Position numbers and translations under genes: made by a program. Below are positions 16,139 through 25,541 of a stretch of DNA of 64,000 bases, piece by piece. The stretch comes from AP-15 sp963772965 (GTDB taxonomy: Bacteria > Pseudomonadota > Alphaproteobacteria > ATCC43930 > CGMCC-115725), in assembly GCA_963772965.1 (NCBI GenBank), contig CAVYZU010000002.1, positions 868,001 to 932,000 of the forward strand, read 5' to 3'. Under the pieces are notes generated by a model. The model did no database searches. It was not told where the DNA came from and saw nothing but the letters and a program-made list of their open reading frames with translations. Position 1 is the stretch's first letter. Every line of letters begins with the position of its first letter.

Positions 16139-17766
16139 ACGAGGCCCCATCTTCGGCGCCGCTCCTCGATGTCCGCAACCTCGCGGTGACCTTTGCCGGC
16201 CGCGGCGGCGCTGCCCCGGTCGAGACCCTCAAAGGTATCTCATTTTCGCTCGATCGCGGCGAGACGCTGGCGCTCGTCGGCGAGAGCGGCTCAGGCAAGA
16301 GCGTTACGGCGCTGTCGATCCTGCAATTGCTACCCTATCCCCTTGCCGCTCACGGCCCTCGCAGCAGCATCCGGTTTGCCGGCGCGGAGTTGATCGGCGC
16401 GTCACCCGAGTCATTGCGGCAGGTCCGCGGCGACCGTATCGCAATGATCTTTCAAGAGCCGATGACCTCGCTCAACCCGTTACACACGATCGAGCGGCAG
16501 ATCGGCGAGATCCTGCTGGTGCATCGCCGGATGTCGCCGCGGGCGGCGCGCGAGCGTATTCTCGAATTGCTTCGGCTGGTGCAGCTTCCGGAAGCTGAGA
16601 GCAGGCTCGGCGCATTTCCGCACCAGCTTTCGGGTGGGCAGCGGCAGCGGGTCATGATCGCGATGGCGATCGCCAACCAACCCGACATTCTGATCGCCGA
16701 CGAGCCGACGACTGCGCTCGACGTGACGATACAGGCAAACATCCTAGCTCTGCTGCGCGATCTGCGAGACCGGCTCGGCATGGCGCTGCTGCTGATCACC
16801 CATGACCTGACGATCGTCCGCCGGATGGCCGAGCGGGTCTGCGTAATGACCCGGGGCGAGATCGTCGAGGCCGGACAGACTGGCGCGGTTTTCGACCGGC
16901 CGCGCCACTCTTACACAAGGCGGTTGCTCGCCTCCGAGCCCAAAGGACGCGCTCCCCCAGCCGATCCCCATGCGCCGGTGCTGATCGAGGCGGCGGATAC
17001 GCGCGTCTGGTTTCCGATCCGCGCCGGAGTGCTGCGCCGGGTCCGCGGTTACGTAAAAGCAGTTGACGGCGTCTCTCTGAGCCTGCGCGCCGGCGCGACG
17101 CTCGGCATCGTCGGCGAAAGCGGCTCAGGCAAGACGACACTAGGGTTGGCGCTTTTGCGGCTAATCGCTTCGCAAGGACAAATTCGCTTCGCCGGGCAAG
17201 ACATTTCGGCCTCGTCCTCGCGGCGGCTCCGACCGCTGCGGCGCGAAATGCAGATCGTTTTCCAGGATCCGTATTCGAGCCTATCGCCACGGCTCTCGGT
17301 GGCGCAGATCGTCGAGGAAGGGCTCCGGGTACATCGTCTCACAGCGAGCACTTCAGAGCGCCGGCGGTTGATCGAGACCGCGCTCGACGAGGTCGGGCTC
17401 GACTCCCAAGCCGCCGATCGTTACCCGCACGAGTTTTCCGGGGGGCAGCGCCAGCGCATTGCCATCGCCCGCGCCTTGGTGCTGCAGCCGCGGCTCGTCG
17501 TGCTCGACGAACCGACCTCGGCGTTGGACATGTCGGTGCAAGCGCAGATCGTCGAGCTATTGCGCGAACTGCAGCAGCGGCGCGGGCTCGCCTACCTGTT
17601 TATCAGTCACGATCTGCGGGTGGTTCGCGCCCTTGCCCATGACATCCTTGTTATGAAAGACGGCAGGATCGTCGAAACCGGCCCTACCGAGCGCATCATG
17701 ACCCGGCCCGAGCATGCTTATACACGCGCGCTGATGGCGGCCGCCTTCGATCTCGCCCCGGCATAG
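16135..17766 (+). CDS. yejF: YejF-like ABC transporter ATP-binding protein with two ATPase domains
   Basis: 543 residues with two complete ABC cassettes. The first has Walker A GESGSGKSVTAL, signature LSGGQRQRVMIAMA and Walker B ILIADEPTTALD. The second has GESGSGKTTLGLALL, FSGGQRQRIAIARA and LVVLDEPTSALD. It powers the inner-membrane permeases of the Yej peptide importer. The start is GTG, overlapping the yejE stop as GTGA, which implies coupled translation. Confidence 0.94.
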   Translation: MNEAPSSAPLLDVRNLAVTFAGRGGAAPVETLKGISFSLDRGETLALVGESGSGKSVTALSILQLLPYPLAAHGPRSSIRFAGAELIGASPESLRQVRGDRIAMIFQEPMTSLNPLHTIERQIGEILLVHRRMSPRAARERILELLRLVQLPEAESRLGAFPHQLSGGQRQRVMIAMAIANQPDILIADEPTTALDVTIQANILALLRDLRDRLGMALLLITHDLTIVRRMAERVCVMTRGEIVEAGQTGAVFDRPRHSYTRRLLASEPKGRAPPADPHAPVLIEAADTRVWFPIRAGVLRRVRGYVKAVDGVSLSLRAGATLGIVGESGSGKTTLGLALLRLIASQGQIRFAGQDISASSSRRLRPLRREMQIVFQDPYSSLSPRLSVAQIVEEGLRVHRLTASTSERRRLIETALDEVGLDSQAADRYPHEFSGGQRQRIAIARALVLQPRLVVLDEPTSALDMSVQAQIVELLRELQQRRGLAYLFISHDLRVVRALAHDILVMKDGRIVETGPTERIMTRPEHAYTRALMAAAFDLAPA

Positions 17767-18029
17767 GCATCGCTCGCCGGACTGAAAGGGAGAGCGGCTC
17801 CGAACGCGCCACGGCGATCCTCTCCGTGGGGTCGAGCGGCCCGCGCTCGCACCATAGCTTAATCCCTCTTTTACCAGTCGATCCGAAGATGGTGGCTGCA
17901 TCGACCATCGCCCTGGATCATCGACATGCCCGGCAAGCCGGATTTCGTACGCTCGAATTTGCCGGTTCTTGTTGAACTGCCGCGCATTCACGGATCGAGT
18001 ATTTCCGCCCGTTGGGTGACGACCGGCTA

Positions 18030-18539
18030 ATGGTCCTCCGAGTGGAACTGCTGCCGCTCGTGGGGTTCGCCGCGCTGATGATAACGGCGGCTGTCATAGA
18101 CTTTCGCCGCCTCGTAATCCCTAACCGGTTGGTCGTCGCGCTCTGCCTGCTGTGGCCGCTGCAGCTCGGGGCTTCACGCGAGGCAACGCTCGCAGCCGCT
18201 GTTGAAAGCGTCGTCTGCGCAGCAATCATGCTCGCCGGCGGAGCGATCTTGTTCGCTCGCGGTGTGGTCGGTGGCGGTGACGTTAAACTGTTCGCCACAG
18301 CCAGCTTATGGGTCGGCCCGGCTGCGGTGCCAAAGTTGCTGTTGCTGACCTCGCTGCTCGGCGGTGTCTTAGCGGTGGCGTTTTTGACACCGCTCGGGAC
18401 TTGGCTCAACCACCGCTGGCGCGCTCGCGGGAATCCAATCGGCACCCGAGTGATCGCAGCCGGCCAGGTCCCGCTTCCTTATGGCGCCGCCATTGCCGGC
18501 GCAGCCCTCGTCGTAACGATCCCGCCGTATTTGATCTAA
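18030..18539 (+). CDS. cpaA: Prepilin peptidase of the Tad/Flp pilus (CpaA/TadV)
   Basis: A membrane protein of about 170 residues and several hydrophobic segments. The aspartates of type IV prepilin peptidases are in AAVIDFRRLVIPNRL and GVVGGGDVKLFA. It would cleave the leader of the Flp prepilin at the inner membrane. ATG 18030 is used here; an in-frame TTG at 18012 is the alternative. It opens the cpaABCDEF-tadBC series. No lesion is seen in this gene, but no pilin gene is seen next to it. Confidence 0.88.
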   Translation: MVLRVELLPLVGFAALMITAAVIDFRRLVIPNRLVVALCLLWPLQLGASREATLAAAVESVVCAAIMLAGGAILFARGVVGGGDVKLFATASLWVGPAAVPKLLLLTSLLGGVLAVAFLTPLGTWLNHRWRARGNPIGTRVIAAGQVPLPYGAAIAGAALVVTIPPYLI

Positions 18540-18549
18540 AGGCGAAGCC

Positions 18550-19485
18550 ATGCGCGGCAGGACAATATTTCTGTTTCTGATTGCGGTGCTCCTTGCCGGG
18601 GGTACTGCAACACTCGTGCGCTCCCTGCTCAATCAGCGCCCAGCGGTGGTAGTTACCAAACCCCCGCCCCCTCCCGCGCCGCAGAAATCGATATTGGTTG
18701 CGGCGACGGCTATCGCCCGCGGGCAAATCCTGAAGCCGGCCGACCTCACCTGGCGGCCGTGGCCTGACAATGCAGCCGGAGACTTTATCGTTTCCGGCGT
18801 TGGCTCCAAAAAGTCGTTTGCTGGGTGGGTCGCGCGCGAGCCGTTTGTCGCCGGCGAGCCGATCACCAGAGCCAAGATCGTCACCCGCGGCAATGGCGGG
18901 CCGATAGCCGCGGTGCTGGAGCCTGGGATGCGCGCGGTCTCGATCGCGGTCGACCAGACTTCCGATGTGTCGGGGTTTGTGCTTCCTGGCGACCGGGTCG
19001 ATGTCCTAGTCAGCCTGTCGGCATCTGCAGAGGGCGGCGGTGGGAACGGTTATCAGCGCAAGGCGTCGGAAACGGCTTTGCGCGATGTCCGTGTCGTTGC
19101 GGTCGATCAGCGGCCCGATAGCAAGGACGGGCAACCCGTCGTCGCCCGGACCGTCACGCTCGAAGTCACCCCCAAGCAGAGTGAGGTCCTGGCGCTCGCC
19201 GGCGATCTGGGCAAGCTGTCACTGAGCTTGCGCAGCCTGGTCTCGATCTTACCCGTCAAGCTGACCGCCTTGGCTAGCGCCGAACTGACCACCGGAACTT
19301 TGAACGATGCATCTGCCGCTTCGGCCGATGGTGAAACTCCGACCAGCTTCACACTTGACAGCGATGTCAGCCCGATAGTCCCAAAGCCTTTTCTGTTTAA
19401 CCATAACTACAACGATGGTAAGGTGACCGTATTGCGCGGGAACAGCAACTCCAGCACCTCCGCTGGGTCGCAACCGGGCAGTTGA
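18550..19485 (+). CDS. cpaB: Tad pilus assembly protein CpaB/RcpC
   Basis: 311 residues. One N-terminal membrane anchor is followed by a proline run (KPPPPPAPQKS), a SAF domain (ILVAATAIARGQILKPADLTWRPWP) and the RcpC domain with GMRAVSIAVDQTSDVSGFVLPGDRVDVLVS. It sits 10 bases after cpaA. The family is periplasmic and helps assemble or stabilise the secretin. The tail after residue 240 is Thr/Ser-rich. The frame is intact. Confidence 0.92.
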   Translation: MRGRTIFLFLIAVLLAGGTATLVRSLLNQRPAVVVTKPPPPPAPQKSILVAATAIARGQILKPADLTWRPWPDNAAGDFIVSGVGSKKSFAGWVAREPFVAGEPITRAKIVTRGNGGPIAAVLEPGMRAVSIAVDQTSDVSGFVLPGDRVDVLVSLSASAEGGGGNGYQRKASETALRDVRVVAVDQRPDSKDGQPVVARTVTLEVTPKQSEVLALAGDLGKLSLSLRSLVSILPVKLTALASAELTTGTLNDASAASADGETPTSFTLDSDVSPIVPKPFLFNHNYNDGKVTVLRGNSNSSTSAGSQPGS

Positions 19486-19493
19486 GGTTCGCC

Positions 19494-20930
19494 ATGCACG
19501 CGTTGCTGCGCCTCGCGTTATCCGGAGCATTAATCTGGGCGATTTCTGCCATGCTCGGTTCGTCCGGCCCCACTCGGGCGATCGGCGCCGAACGCAACCC
19601 GCAGATCAGATCCCCGAGCGCAGGCGGTAATTGGTCACCACGCGGGGCGGTTCAAATCCCCGCCAACGGCGCGCCAATCGTATTGGAGGTCGGAAAGGGG
19701 ACGCTAATCCGGCTCGCGCGGCCAGCGAACACAGTCTTTGTCGCCAATCCCGAAATCGCTGATGTCCAGGTCAAATCGCCCCAACTCGTCTACATTACCG
19801 CAAAATCGCCGGGAGCGACGGTAATCTACGCCGTCGACGCGAGCGACGGCGTGTTGTTGAACGCACCGGTGCGGGTCGGTTTTGCGTTGTCGCAGCTACG
19901 CCAATCGCTGCGGCAACTGGTGCCGGGATCCGCGATTTCGATCGATCAGGTGGACGCCAATCTGGTGTTGAGCGGCACCGTCGCCGATGCCGGCCAAGCC
20001 GAAAAGGCCAAGGTGCTCGCCAGCGCTGTCGCCGGCGCGGTCAGAGGGGGGCAGGTCGTCAACCGGCTTTCTGTCGCGACGCCGAACCAGGTCAATCTCC
20101 GGGTCCGCATCGCCGAAGTCGATCGTAAGATCTTGAAGCAGATCGGCATCGATTGGAGCCGGGTGGGTAGGACAGTCAGCTTCAATTCGGCGAACAATTC
20201 GGGTCTGACGACTTCAACAAATCAACTCATGGTTGGGATGCTCTCGAATGTGCTGGCAACAGTCGACGCTCTCGCCACCGAAGGCTTTATTACCATGTTA
20301 GCGGAGCCAAACTTGATAGCAATGTCGGGCCAGACCGCGAGTTTTCTGGCCGGCGGCGAATTCCCGTATGAGGTGGCTCAACCTGGAGGGGTACCCGGCT
20401 CCTCGATATACACGATTTAGCTTCAGCCATATGGCGTACAGCTTGCGTTCACGCCGACCATTATCGACGCCAACCATCTCAACCTGAAAGTGGCGCCCGA
20501 GGTCAGCGAGCTGGACTACTCCAACGTAGCACCCAACGGACAGCCTGGTTTGACCGTGCGCGAAGCCCAGACAACGGTCGAACTCGCCGATGGGCAGAGC
20601 TTCGCGCTAGCCGGGTTGCTGATGCACGACACCCAGCAGAATATCTCTAAGGTACCGTGGCTCGGCGACATCCCGATCCTCGGCGCGCTGTTCCGCTCGA
20701 ACAAGTTCCAGAACAACGAAAGCGAGCTCGTCGTCATCGTCACGCCTTATCTTGTGACGCCGCCGGCAACAACCATCGCATCGCCGACCGACGGGTTCGA
20801 GGCACCGCACGACGCGCAGCAGGTTCTGTTTGGCGACACTTGGCGGCGAGGGCTGCCGGCGCCGGCGCGCGGCCCGCTTAATGCCGGCGGCAGCGGTCTG
20901 ATCGGGCCCGCCGGCTTCCGGCTCGATTGA
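19494..20930 (+). pseudogene. cpaC: Tad pilus secretin CpaC/RcpA with an in-frame TAG
   Basis: The gene would encode 478 residues: a signal peptide, the N-terminal secretin/BON-like region (GKGTLIRLARPANTVFVANPEIADVQVKSP) and the secretin domain. An amber codon at 20418-20420 interrupts it after SSIYTI. The same frame then continues LQPYGVQLAFTPTIIDANHLNLKVAPEVSELD through GQSFALAGLL and WLGDIPILGALFRS, exactly the second half of the secretin domain. The TAG replaces one residue and needs only one base change (CAG or GAG). Without readthrough the outer-membrane channel half is missing. ATG 19494 starts a normal signal peptide. Confidence 0.9.
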
Positions 20931-20942
20931 AGGGGCGCGGCT

Positions 20943-21620
20943 ATGATCCGGACCTATCTACCCGCAATCGCGCTGACGCTGGCAGCGTGCGCGCCGGGCG
21001 CCGCCGAGTATACCAAGGCCGAAGCGCCAAACCGACTTCAGGTCGAAGGCTCGGCGAGCACGTTCGAGATCGGCTTTGCCCCCGGCTCGGATCGCCTCGC
21101 TGCGGCTCAGGGCGCCCGCCTCGACCAACTTGTGGCGAACGGCGCGATCCGCCCCGCCGATCGCGTAGCGGTGGCCGCTGGCGGCCCGCCTAGTCTCGCC
21201 ACGGCACGCGAGGCCGAGGTCGCGAGCCGGCTGCTGCGTTGGGGCATCGTCGTCGACAGCCAAGCGCTGCCGGTGGTTGCGCCCAACCGAGCTCTGGTGA
21301 CGGTCGGCCGCTATGCCATCACCCTGCCGCCTTGCCCCAATTGGAGCCAACCGCGCGCCAACGATTTTACAAATGCGCTACCGAGCAATTTCGGCTGTGC
21401 CACCGCGGTCAATCTCGGGCTGATGGTCGCGAGCCCCGCCGACCTGGTTCGGGGGCGGCAGCTGGCGCCGGCCGACGGCAAACCGGCCGTCGCCGCCGTC
21501 GACCGCTACCTCACCGACCAGGTCCAGTTGCCCAGCCTCGTGTCGCTCGGATCGATCGGGGCGATCCCAAGCGCCCCGCCTCCCGCTGCAGGACCACCTG
21601 GGGGGGCGAGCGGCCCGTGA
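20943..21620 (+). CDS. cpaD: Tad pilus lipoprotein CpaD
   Basis: 225 residues with a lipoprotein signal (LTLAACAPG). The family core FEIGFAPGSDRLAAAQGARLD is followed by PCPNWSQPRANDFTNALPSNFGCATAVNLGLMVASPADLVRGR, distinctive for CpaD. It is expected in the outer membrane with the secretin. Its stop overlaps the GTG start of cpaE. The frame is intact. Confidence 0.92.
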   Translation: MIRTYLPAIALTLAACAPGAAEYTKAEAPNRLQVEGSASTFEIGFAPGSDRLAAAQGARLDQLVANGAIRPADRVAVAAGGPPSLATAREAEVASRLLRWGIVVDSQALPVVAPNRALVTVGRYAITLPPCPNWSQPRANDFTNALPSNFGCATAVNLGLMVASPADLVRGRQLAPADGKPAVAAVDRYLTDQVQLPSLVSLGSIGAIPSAPPPAAGPPGGASGP

Positions 21621-22816
21621 GAGCGGCGCGTCAAGCAGCAGTTGCGCCCGAGCGTAAGGGCGTTCTCGCCGCGGTTCGCGATCAAGCGACGCTCGAACGG
21701 CTGCAGGGAGTCATCCGCGAATTACAACTGGACGACGAACTCGCCGTTGCCAACACCCTCGATGCCGCATTGCGTCGCATGCGCAGTGGTTTGGCGCCAC
21801 GCATCATTTTGCTCGACATCGCTGATTTGCCAGCGCCGATCTCCGAGATCGGGGCTGCACGCGCCGCCGGCGGGGCCGATCTCGGGATAGTAGCCCTTGG
21901 TACGGTCAACGATGTCGGCCTCTATCGCGACTTAGTGGCGGCTGGCGCGAACGATTATCTCGTGATGCCACCCAGCCGTGAGGCCCTTACCGCAGTCCTC
22001 GATCAACGTCCGGGCGGCTCGAAGGCGGCTGATGCCGGGCTCGGGCAGGTTACGGCGTTTATCGGCAGCCGTGGCGGCGTCGGGACCACCACGGTCGCGG
22101 TCGGCTGTGCTTGGCTCTTGGCGGAAGAGTATGGCGACGGAACTGTTCTGCTCGACCTCGATCTCCATTTCGGGACCGTTGCATTAAAGCTTGATACGGA
22201 ACCGGGCAGCGGATTGTGCGAGGCATTGGAACAGCCGTCGCGTATCGACAGCCTGTTCATCGAACGCGCGACCGTCAAAGTGACCGAGAATTTGCGGGTT
22301 CTCGCTGCGGAAACCTCAGCGGAGCAGCATCTGATCGTCGATGCCGGTGCCATCGACATGCTGTTCTATGAGCTCCGCCGCAAGTTTACCCGCGTTGTCG
22401 TCGATCTGCCGCGCGGCGCTACGTCGGTCCACCGCGTGGTGCTCGCCGCGGCAAGTCACGTTGTGGTGTTGTGTGAACGCAGCCTCGCCGGGCTGCGCGA
22501 TACGATCCGGTTGCAGAGTTTGATGCGTGAACAGGCGCCACAGGTGCATTTGTGGTTGGTCGAGGCCGGCGCCAGTGGCCAGCGCTCTTTGATTGGCAAG
22601 AACGAGTTCGAAAAGGGTGTCGGCAAACCGTTCGACTTCACAATCTCGTTTGATGCGAAATCAGCCGGCTTGGCAGTGAACACGGGTCGGCCGCTGCCAC
22701 TGGCAGCGCCACGCAGCCCGGTCGTGGGCGAACTACGCCAGATCGCCGAACAACTCTCCGGTCCAGCGACATCTGCCCGCAGGCGTCGCAAATTTACGAT
22801 CCGCTCGTTATGGTAG
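21617..22816 (+). CDS. cpaE: Tad pilus ParA/MinD-like ATPase CpaE
   Basis: 399 residues. The N-terminal receiver-like domain (IILLDIADLP, VNDVGLYRDLVAAGANDYLVMPPSREAL) is followed by a MinD-type ATPase with the deviant Walker A SRGGVGTTTVAVGCAWLLAEE and DLDLHFGTVALKLD. The family positions the pilus machinery at the membrane or pole. The GTG start at 21617 overlaps the cpaD stop as GTGA. A longer in-frame extension upstream lies inside cpaD and is rejected. It overlaps cpaF by seven bases. Confidence 0.91.
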   Translation: MRAARQAAVAPERKGVLAAVRDQATLERLQGVIRELQLDDELAVANTLDAALRRMRSGLAPRIILLDIADLPAPISEIGAARAAGGADLGIVALGTVNDVGLYRDLVAAGANDYLVMPPSREALTAVLDQRPGGSKAADAGLGQVTAFIGSRGGVGTTTVAVGCAWLLAEEYGDGTVLLDLDLHFGTVALKLDTEPGSGLCEALEQPSRIDSLFIERATVKVTENLRVLAAETSAEQHLIVDAGAIDMLFYELRRKFTRVVVDLPRGATSVHRVVLAAASHVVVLCERSLAGLRDTIRLQSLMREQAPQVHLWLVEAGASGQRSLIGKNEFEKGVGKPFDFTISFDAKSAGLAVNTGRPLPLAAPRSPVVGELRQIAEQLSGPATSARRRRKFTIRSLW

Positions 22817-24485
22817 GTTTTCTCAAGCGGCCCGAGCCGAGTGGGGACCTCGACGCCCGCATTGCCGGGTTGGCTTCTCGCCGCGCACTTAGCGCTCCAG
22901 ATCGGGCGTCTTCAAGTTCGGCCTACCGCGCCGTTCAAGAGGCCGAAACTGCCTCCTTCGCGTCGCGGGAAGATCGATTACTCGCGGCGCGCGAGCAGAT
23001 GCTGGCGCGCCTTAAAGCCGAGATTCCCCTGGAGCGGCGTCATCTTTTGAGCCGCGGGGAACTAGCCAAGCTCGTTGATACCGCGGTCCAAAACTTTATG
23101 CTGCGCCAAGCCATCGACGCCAACGCGCTCGAACGCCGCGACCTAGTGACCGCGCTGCTCCAGTCACTCCTGAACCCGTCGACGTCCGCGCCCGAGGCTG
23201 ATGCTGCCGCGGCTCAGCGGCGCGCCAACCGAGCGGTGATCGAGGCGGCGAAGGCACTGATTTAACCTCTAGTGCTCGAACATATGGATGTCGCTGCCGC
23301 CGCCGACATGCCCCGCGCCACGTTCGAGGCGCAGCTCTCCGGCTGGGTCAAGGAGCTTCTCGCCGAAACAAAAATTCAGCTGAATTTCGGTGAACAGCGT
23401 GATCTCGTCCAGTCCCTGATCGCCGATATGCTTGGGCTCGGTCCGCTGGAGCCCCTGATCGAAGACGAGACCGTCACCGACATCATGGTTAACGGAGCCA
23501 AGCAGGTCTACGTCGAGCGGCGGGGCAAGCTCGAACTGACCGATGTGGGCTTTCGCGACGACCAGCACGTTATGAATGTCGCGACCAAGATCGTGACCCG
23601 GATCGGCCGCCGAGTTGATGAATTGCGCCCGCTGGTCGATGCCCGGCTTCCTGACGGCAGCCGGGTGAACATCATCATCCCGCCTTTGGCAATCGACGGA
23701 CCGTCGATCTCGATACGCAAATTTTCGAAGAAGACCATCACTCTCGATACGATGGCTCAGCAGGCGAACATCTCGCCCGAGATGGCCACTCTGCTGAAAA
23801 TCGCCGCGCGTTGCCGACTGAACATCCTCATTTCCGGGGGCACCGGATCGGGGAAGACGACACTGCTTAATGCCCTTTCGCGTATGATCGATTTAACCGA
23901 GCGTACGGTAACCATCGAGGACGCAGCCGAACTTCAAATGCAACAGCCGCATGTCGTTCGCCTCGAAACCCGCCCCCCCAATCTTGAAGGCACCGGTGAG
24001 ATCACCATGCGGGATCTGCTGCGCAACGCTCTTCGGATGCGTCCCGACCGAATTATCCTCGGCGAGATCCGCGGCGCCGAAGCGCTAGACGTGTTGCAGG
24101 CGATGAACACGGGACATGACGGCTCGATGAGCACGATCCACGCCAATCGCCCGCGCGAGGCGCTGACCCGGCTCGAAAACATGGTTGGTATGACTGGGAT
24201 CAATCTGCCCTCCCATGCCGTGCGGACTAGATCGCGGCTGCCGTCAACCTGATCCTGCAGATCAGCCGGATGCGCGACGGCGTGCGGCGGGTCGTCGACG
24301 TAATCGAAATCGTCGGCATGGAGGGCGATGTGATCACAACGCAGGAGCTATTCAGCTACCAATATCAGGGCGAATTGGCCGATGGACGGCTGCGCGGCGT
24401 GTTCAAGTCGAGCGGACTCCGGCCGCATTTCCTACCACGAGCCGAGTATTACGGTCTCGACAGGCCCTTACTCGAGATCATCTGA
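22810..24485 (+). pseudogene. cpaF: Tad secretion ATPase CpaF/TadA with an internal TAA and a one-base deletion
   Basis: The gene spans about 558 codons in two damaged joins. The N-terminal region reads to KALI and meets TAA at 23263-23265. The same frame resumes PLVLEHMDVAAAADMPR and the secretion ATPase core: VTDIMVNGAKQVYVERRGKLEL, Walker A SGGTGSGKTTLLNA, DRIILGEIRGAEALD and STIHANRPREALTRLENMVGM. After AVRT (24228) one C appears missing from ACTCAG. Restoring it gives QIAAAVNLILQISRMRDG and continues to FLPRAEYYGLDRPLLEII and the stop at 24485. As written, the core lacks both its N-terminal 151 residues and its last ~85. It drives pilus assembly in intact relatives. Confidence 0.9.
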
Positions 24486-24552
24486 AATTGGCGCCTTGAG
24501 AGCTGCCCTCACGGCCCGATTAACGATGTGGTGAGCCAGCAGCCGGAAACCG

Positions 24553-25524
24553 ATGGTCCTCGACCCGCGTGATCTTTACGCTCTGTTATCAGCAGCCTTG
24601 GCATTGTCGGTGTTCACCGCAATGGCCATTGTGCTTACGGGAGGCTCAAACCGCCGCTTCAAACGACGGTTACGGTCTGTATGCGGGCGAGCCCAAGGCG
24701 GCGCTGGCGATGTCTTGGGCGACGCCACCCAATCAATAGCGCGGCAACAGAGCACGACCCCGAACTTCGATCGGATGGCCCACCGGTGGCTGCCGCGCCG
24801 TGAAATCCTCAGCGCTCGTCTTGCGCGCACCGGCAGGACCATCAGTATCGGGCAATACGCACTTTTCATGCTTGGCCTTAGCATAATCGGCGCCCTCGCC
24901 CTGTTTGGCTTGACATCTCTCGGGCCGATGCCAGCGCTAATGATCGGGCTGTGCCTCGGCATGTTGCTGCCACATCTGATTGTTGGCCGGATAGGTAAGC
25001 GCCGCGTCGCCGCGTTTCTTCAACTTTTCCCCGATGCTATTGACCTGATGGTTCGCGCCCTGCGCTCCGGCCTGCCGGTTAGCGAGGCAATCATCAGCGC
25101 CGGTAATGAAATCGCCGATCCAGTGGGCTGCGAGTTGCGCCTCGTCGAAAATGGAATGCGCCTAGGGCGCGATCTTGAAACGCTTCTGTGGGACATCGCT
25201 AAGCGTATCGACGCGCCGGAGTTTCGGTTTTTCATAATCGCGCTGAGCGTCCAGCGTGAAACCGGCGGCAATCTTGCCGAAACACTCAGCAATCTCGCGG
25301 AAGCGTTGCGCCGACGACGCCAGATGCGGGCTAAAGTGCGCGCAATGTCCAGTGAGACACGGGCGACGACAATGATACTCGGCGGTCTGCCGGTCGTCGT
25401 AATTGGGATGCTCGCGTTGACCTCACCTAACTATTTGAAACCACTATTCCATGATGTCAGGGGATATTTTCTCGATGGCATCGCAGTAGCGATGCTGATT
25501 AGCGGGGTATCGATCATGAATTGA
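24553..25524 (+). CDS. tadB: Tad pilus inner-membrane protein TadB, last seven residues cut off
   Basis: 323 residues with N-terminal and C-terminal membrane segments and the T2SSF domain (FLQLFPDAIDLMVRALRSGLPVSEAI, RFFIIALSVQRETGGNLAETLSNLAEALRRR). The frame stops at TGA 25522-25524 after VSIMN, but the same frame continues MARFEI and stops at 25543-25545, where TadB proteins usually end (…M-x-x-F-x-I). The original stop would overlap the tadC ATG at 25542 by ATGA. The TGA is one base from CGA. Loss of seven residues may be tolerated. Confidence 0.86.
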   Translation: MVLDPRDLYALLSAALALSVFTAMAIVLTGGSNRRFKRRLRSVCGRAQGGAGDVLGDATQSIARQQSTTPNFDRMAHRWLPRREILSARLARTGRTISIGQYALFMLGLSIIGALALFGLTSLGPMPALMIGLCLGMLLPHLIVGRIGKRRVAAFLQLFPDAIDLMVRALRSGLPVSEAIISAGNEIADPVGCELRLVENGMRLGRDLETLLWDIAKRIDAPEFRFFIIALSVQRETGGNLAETLSNLAEALRRRRQMRAKVRAMSSETRATTMILGGLPVVVIGMLALTSPNYLKPLFHDVRGYFLDGIAVAMLISGVSIMN

Positions 25525-25541
25525 ATGGCCCGGTTCGAGAT

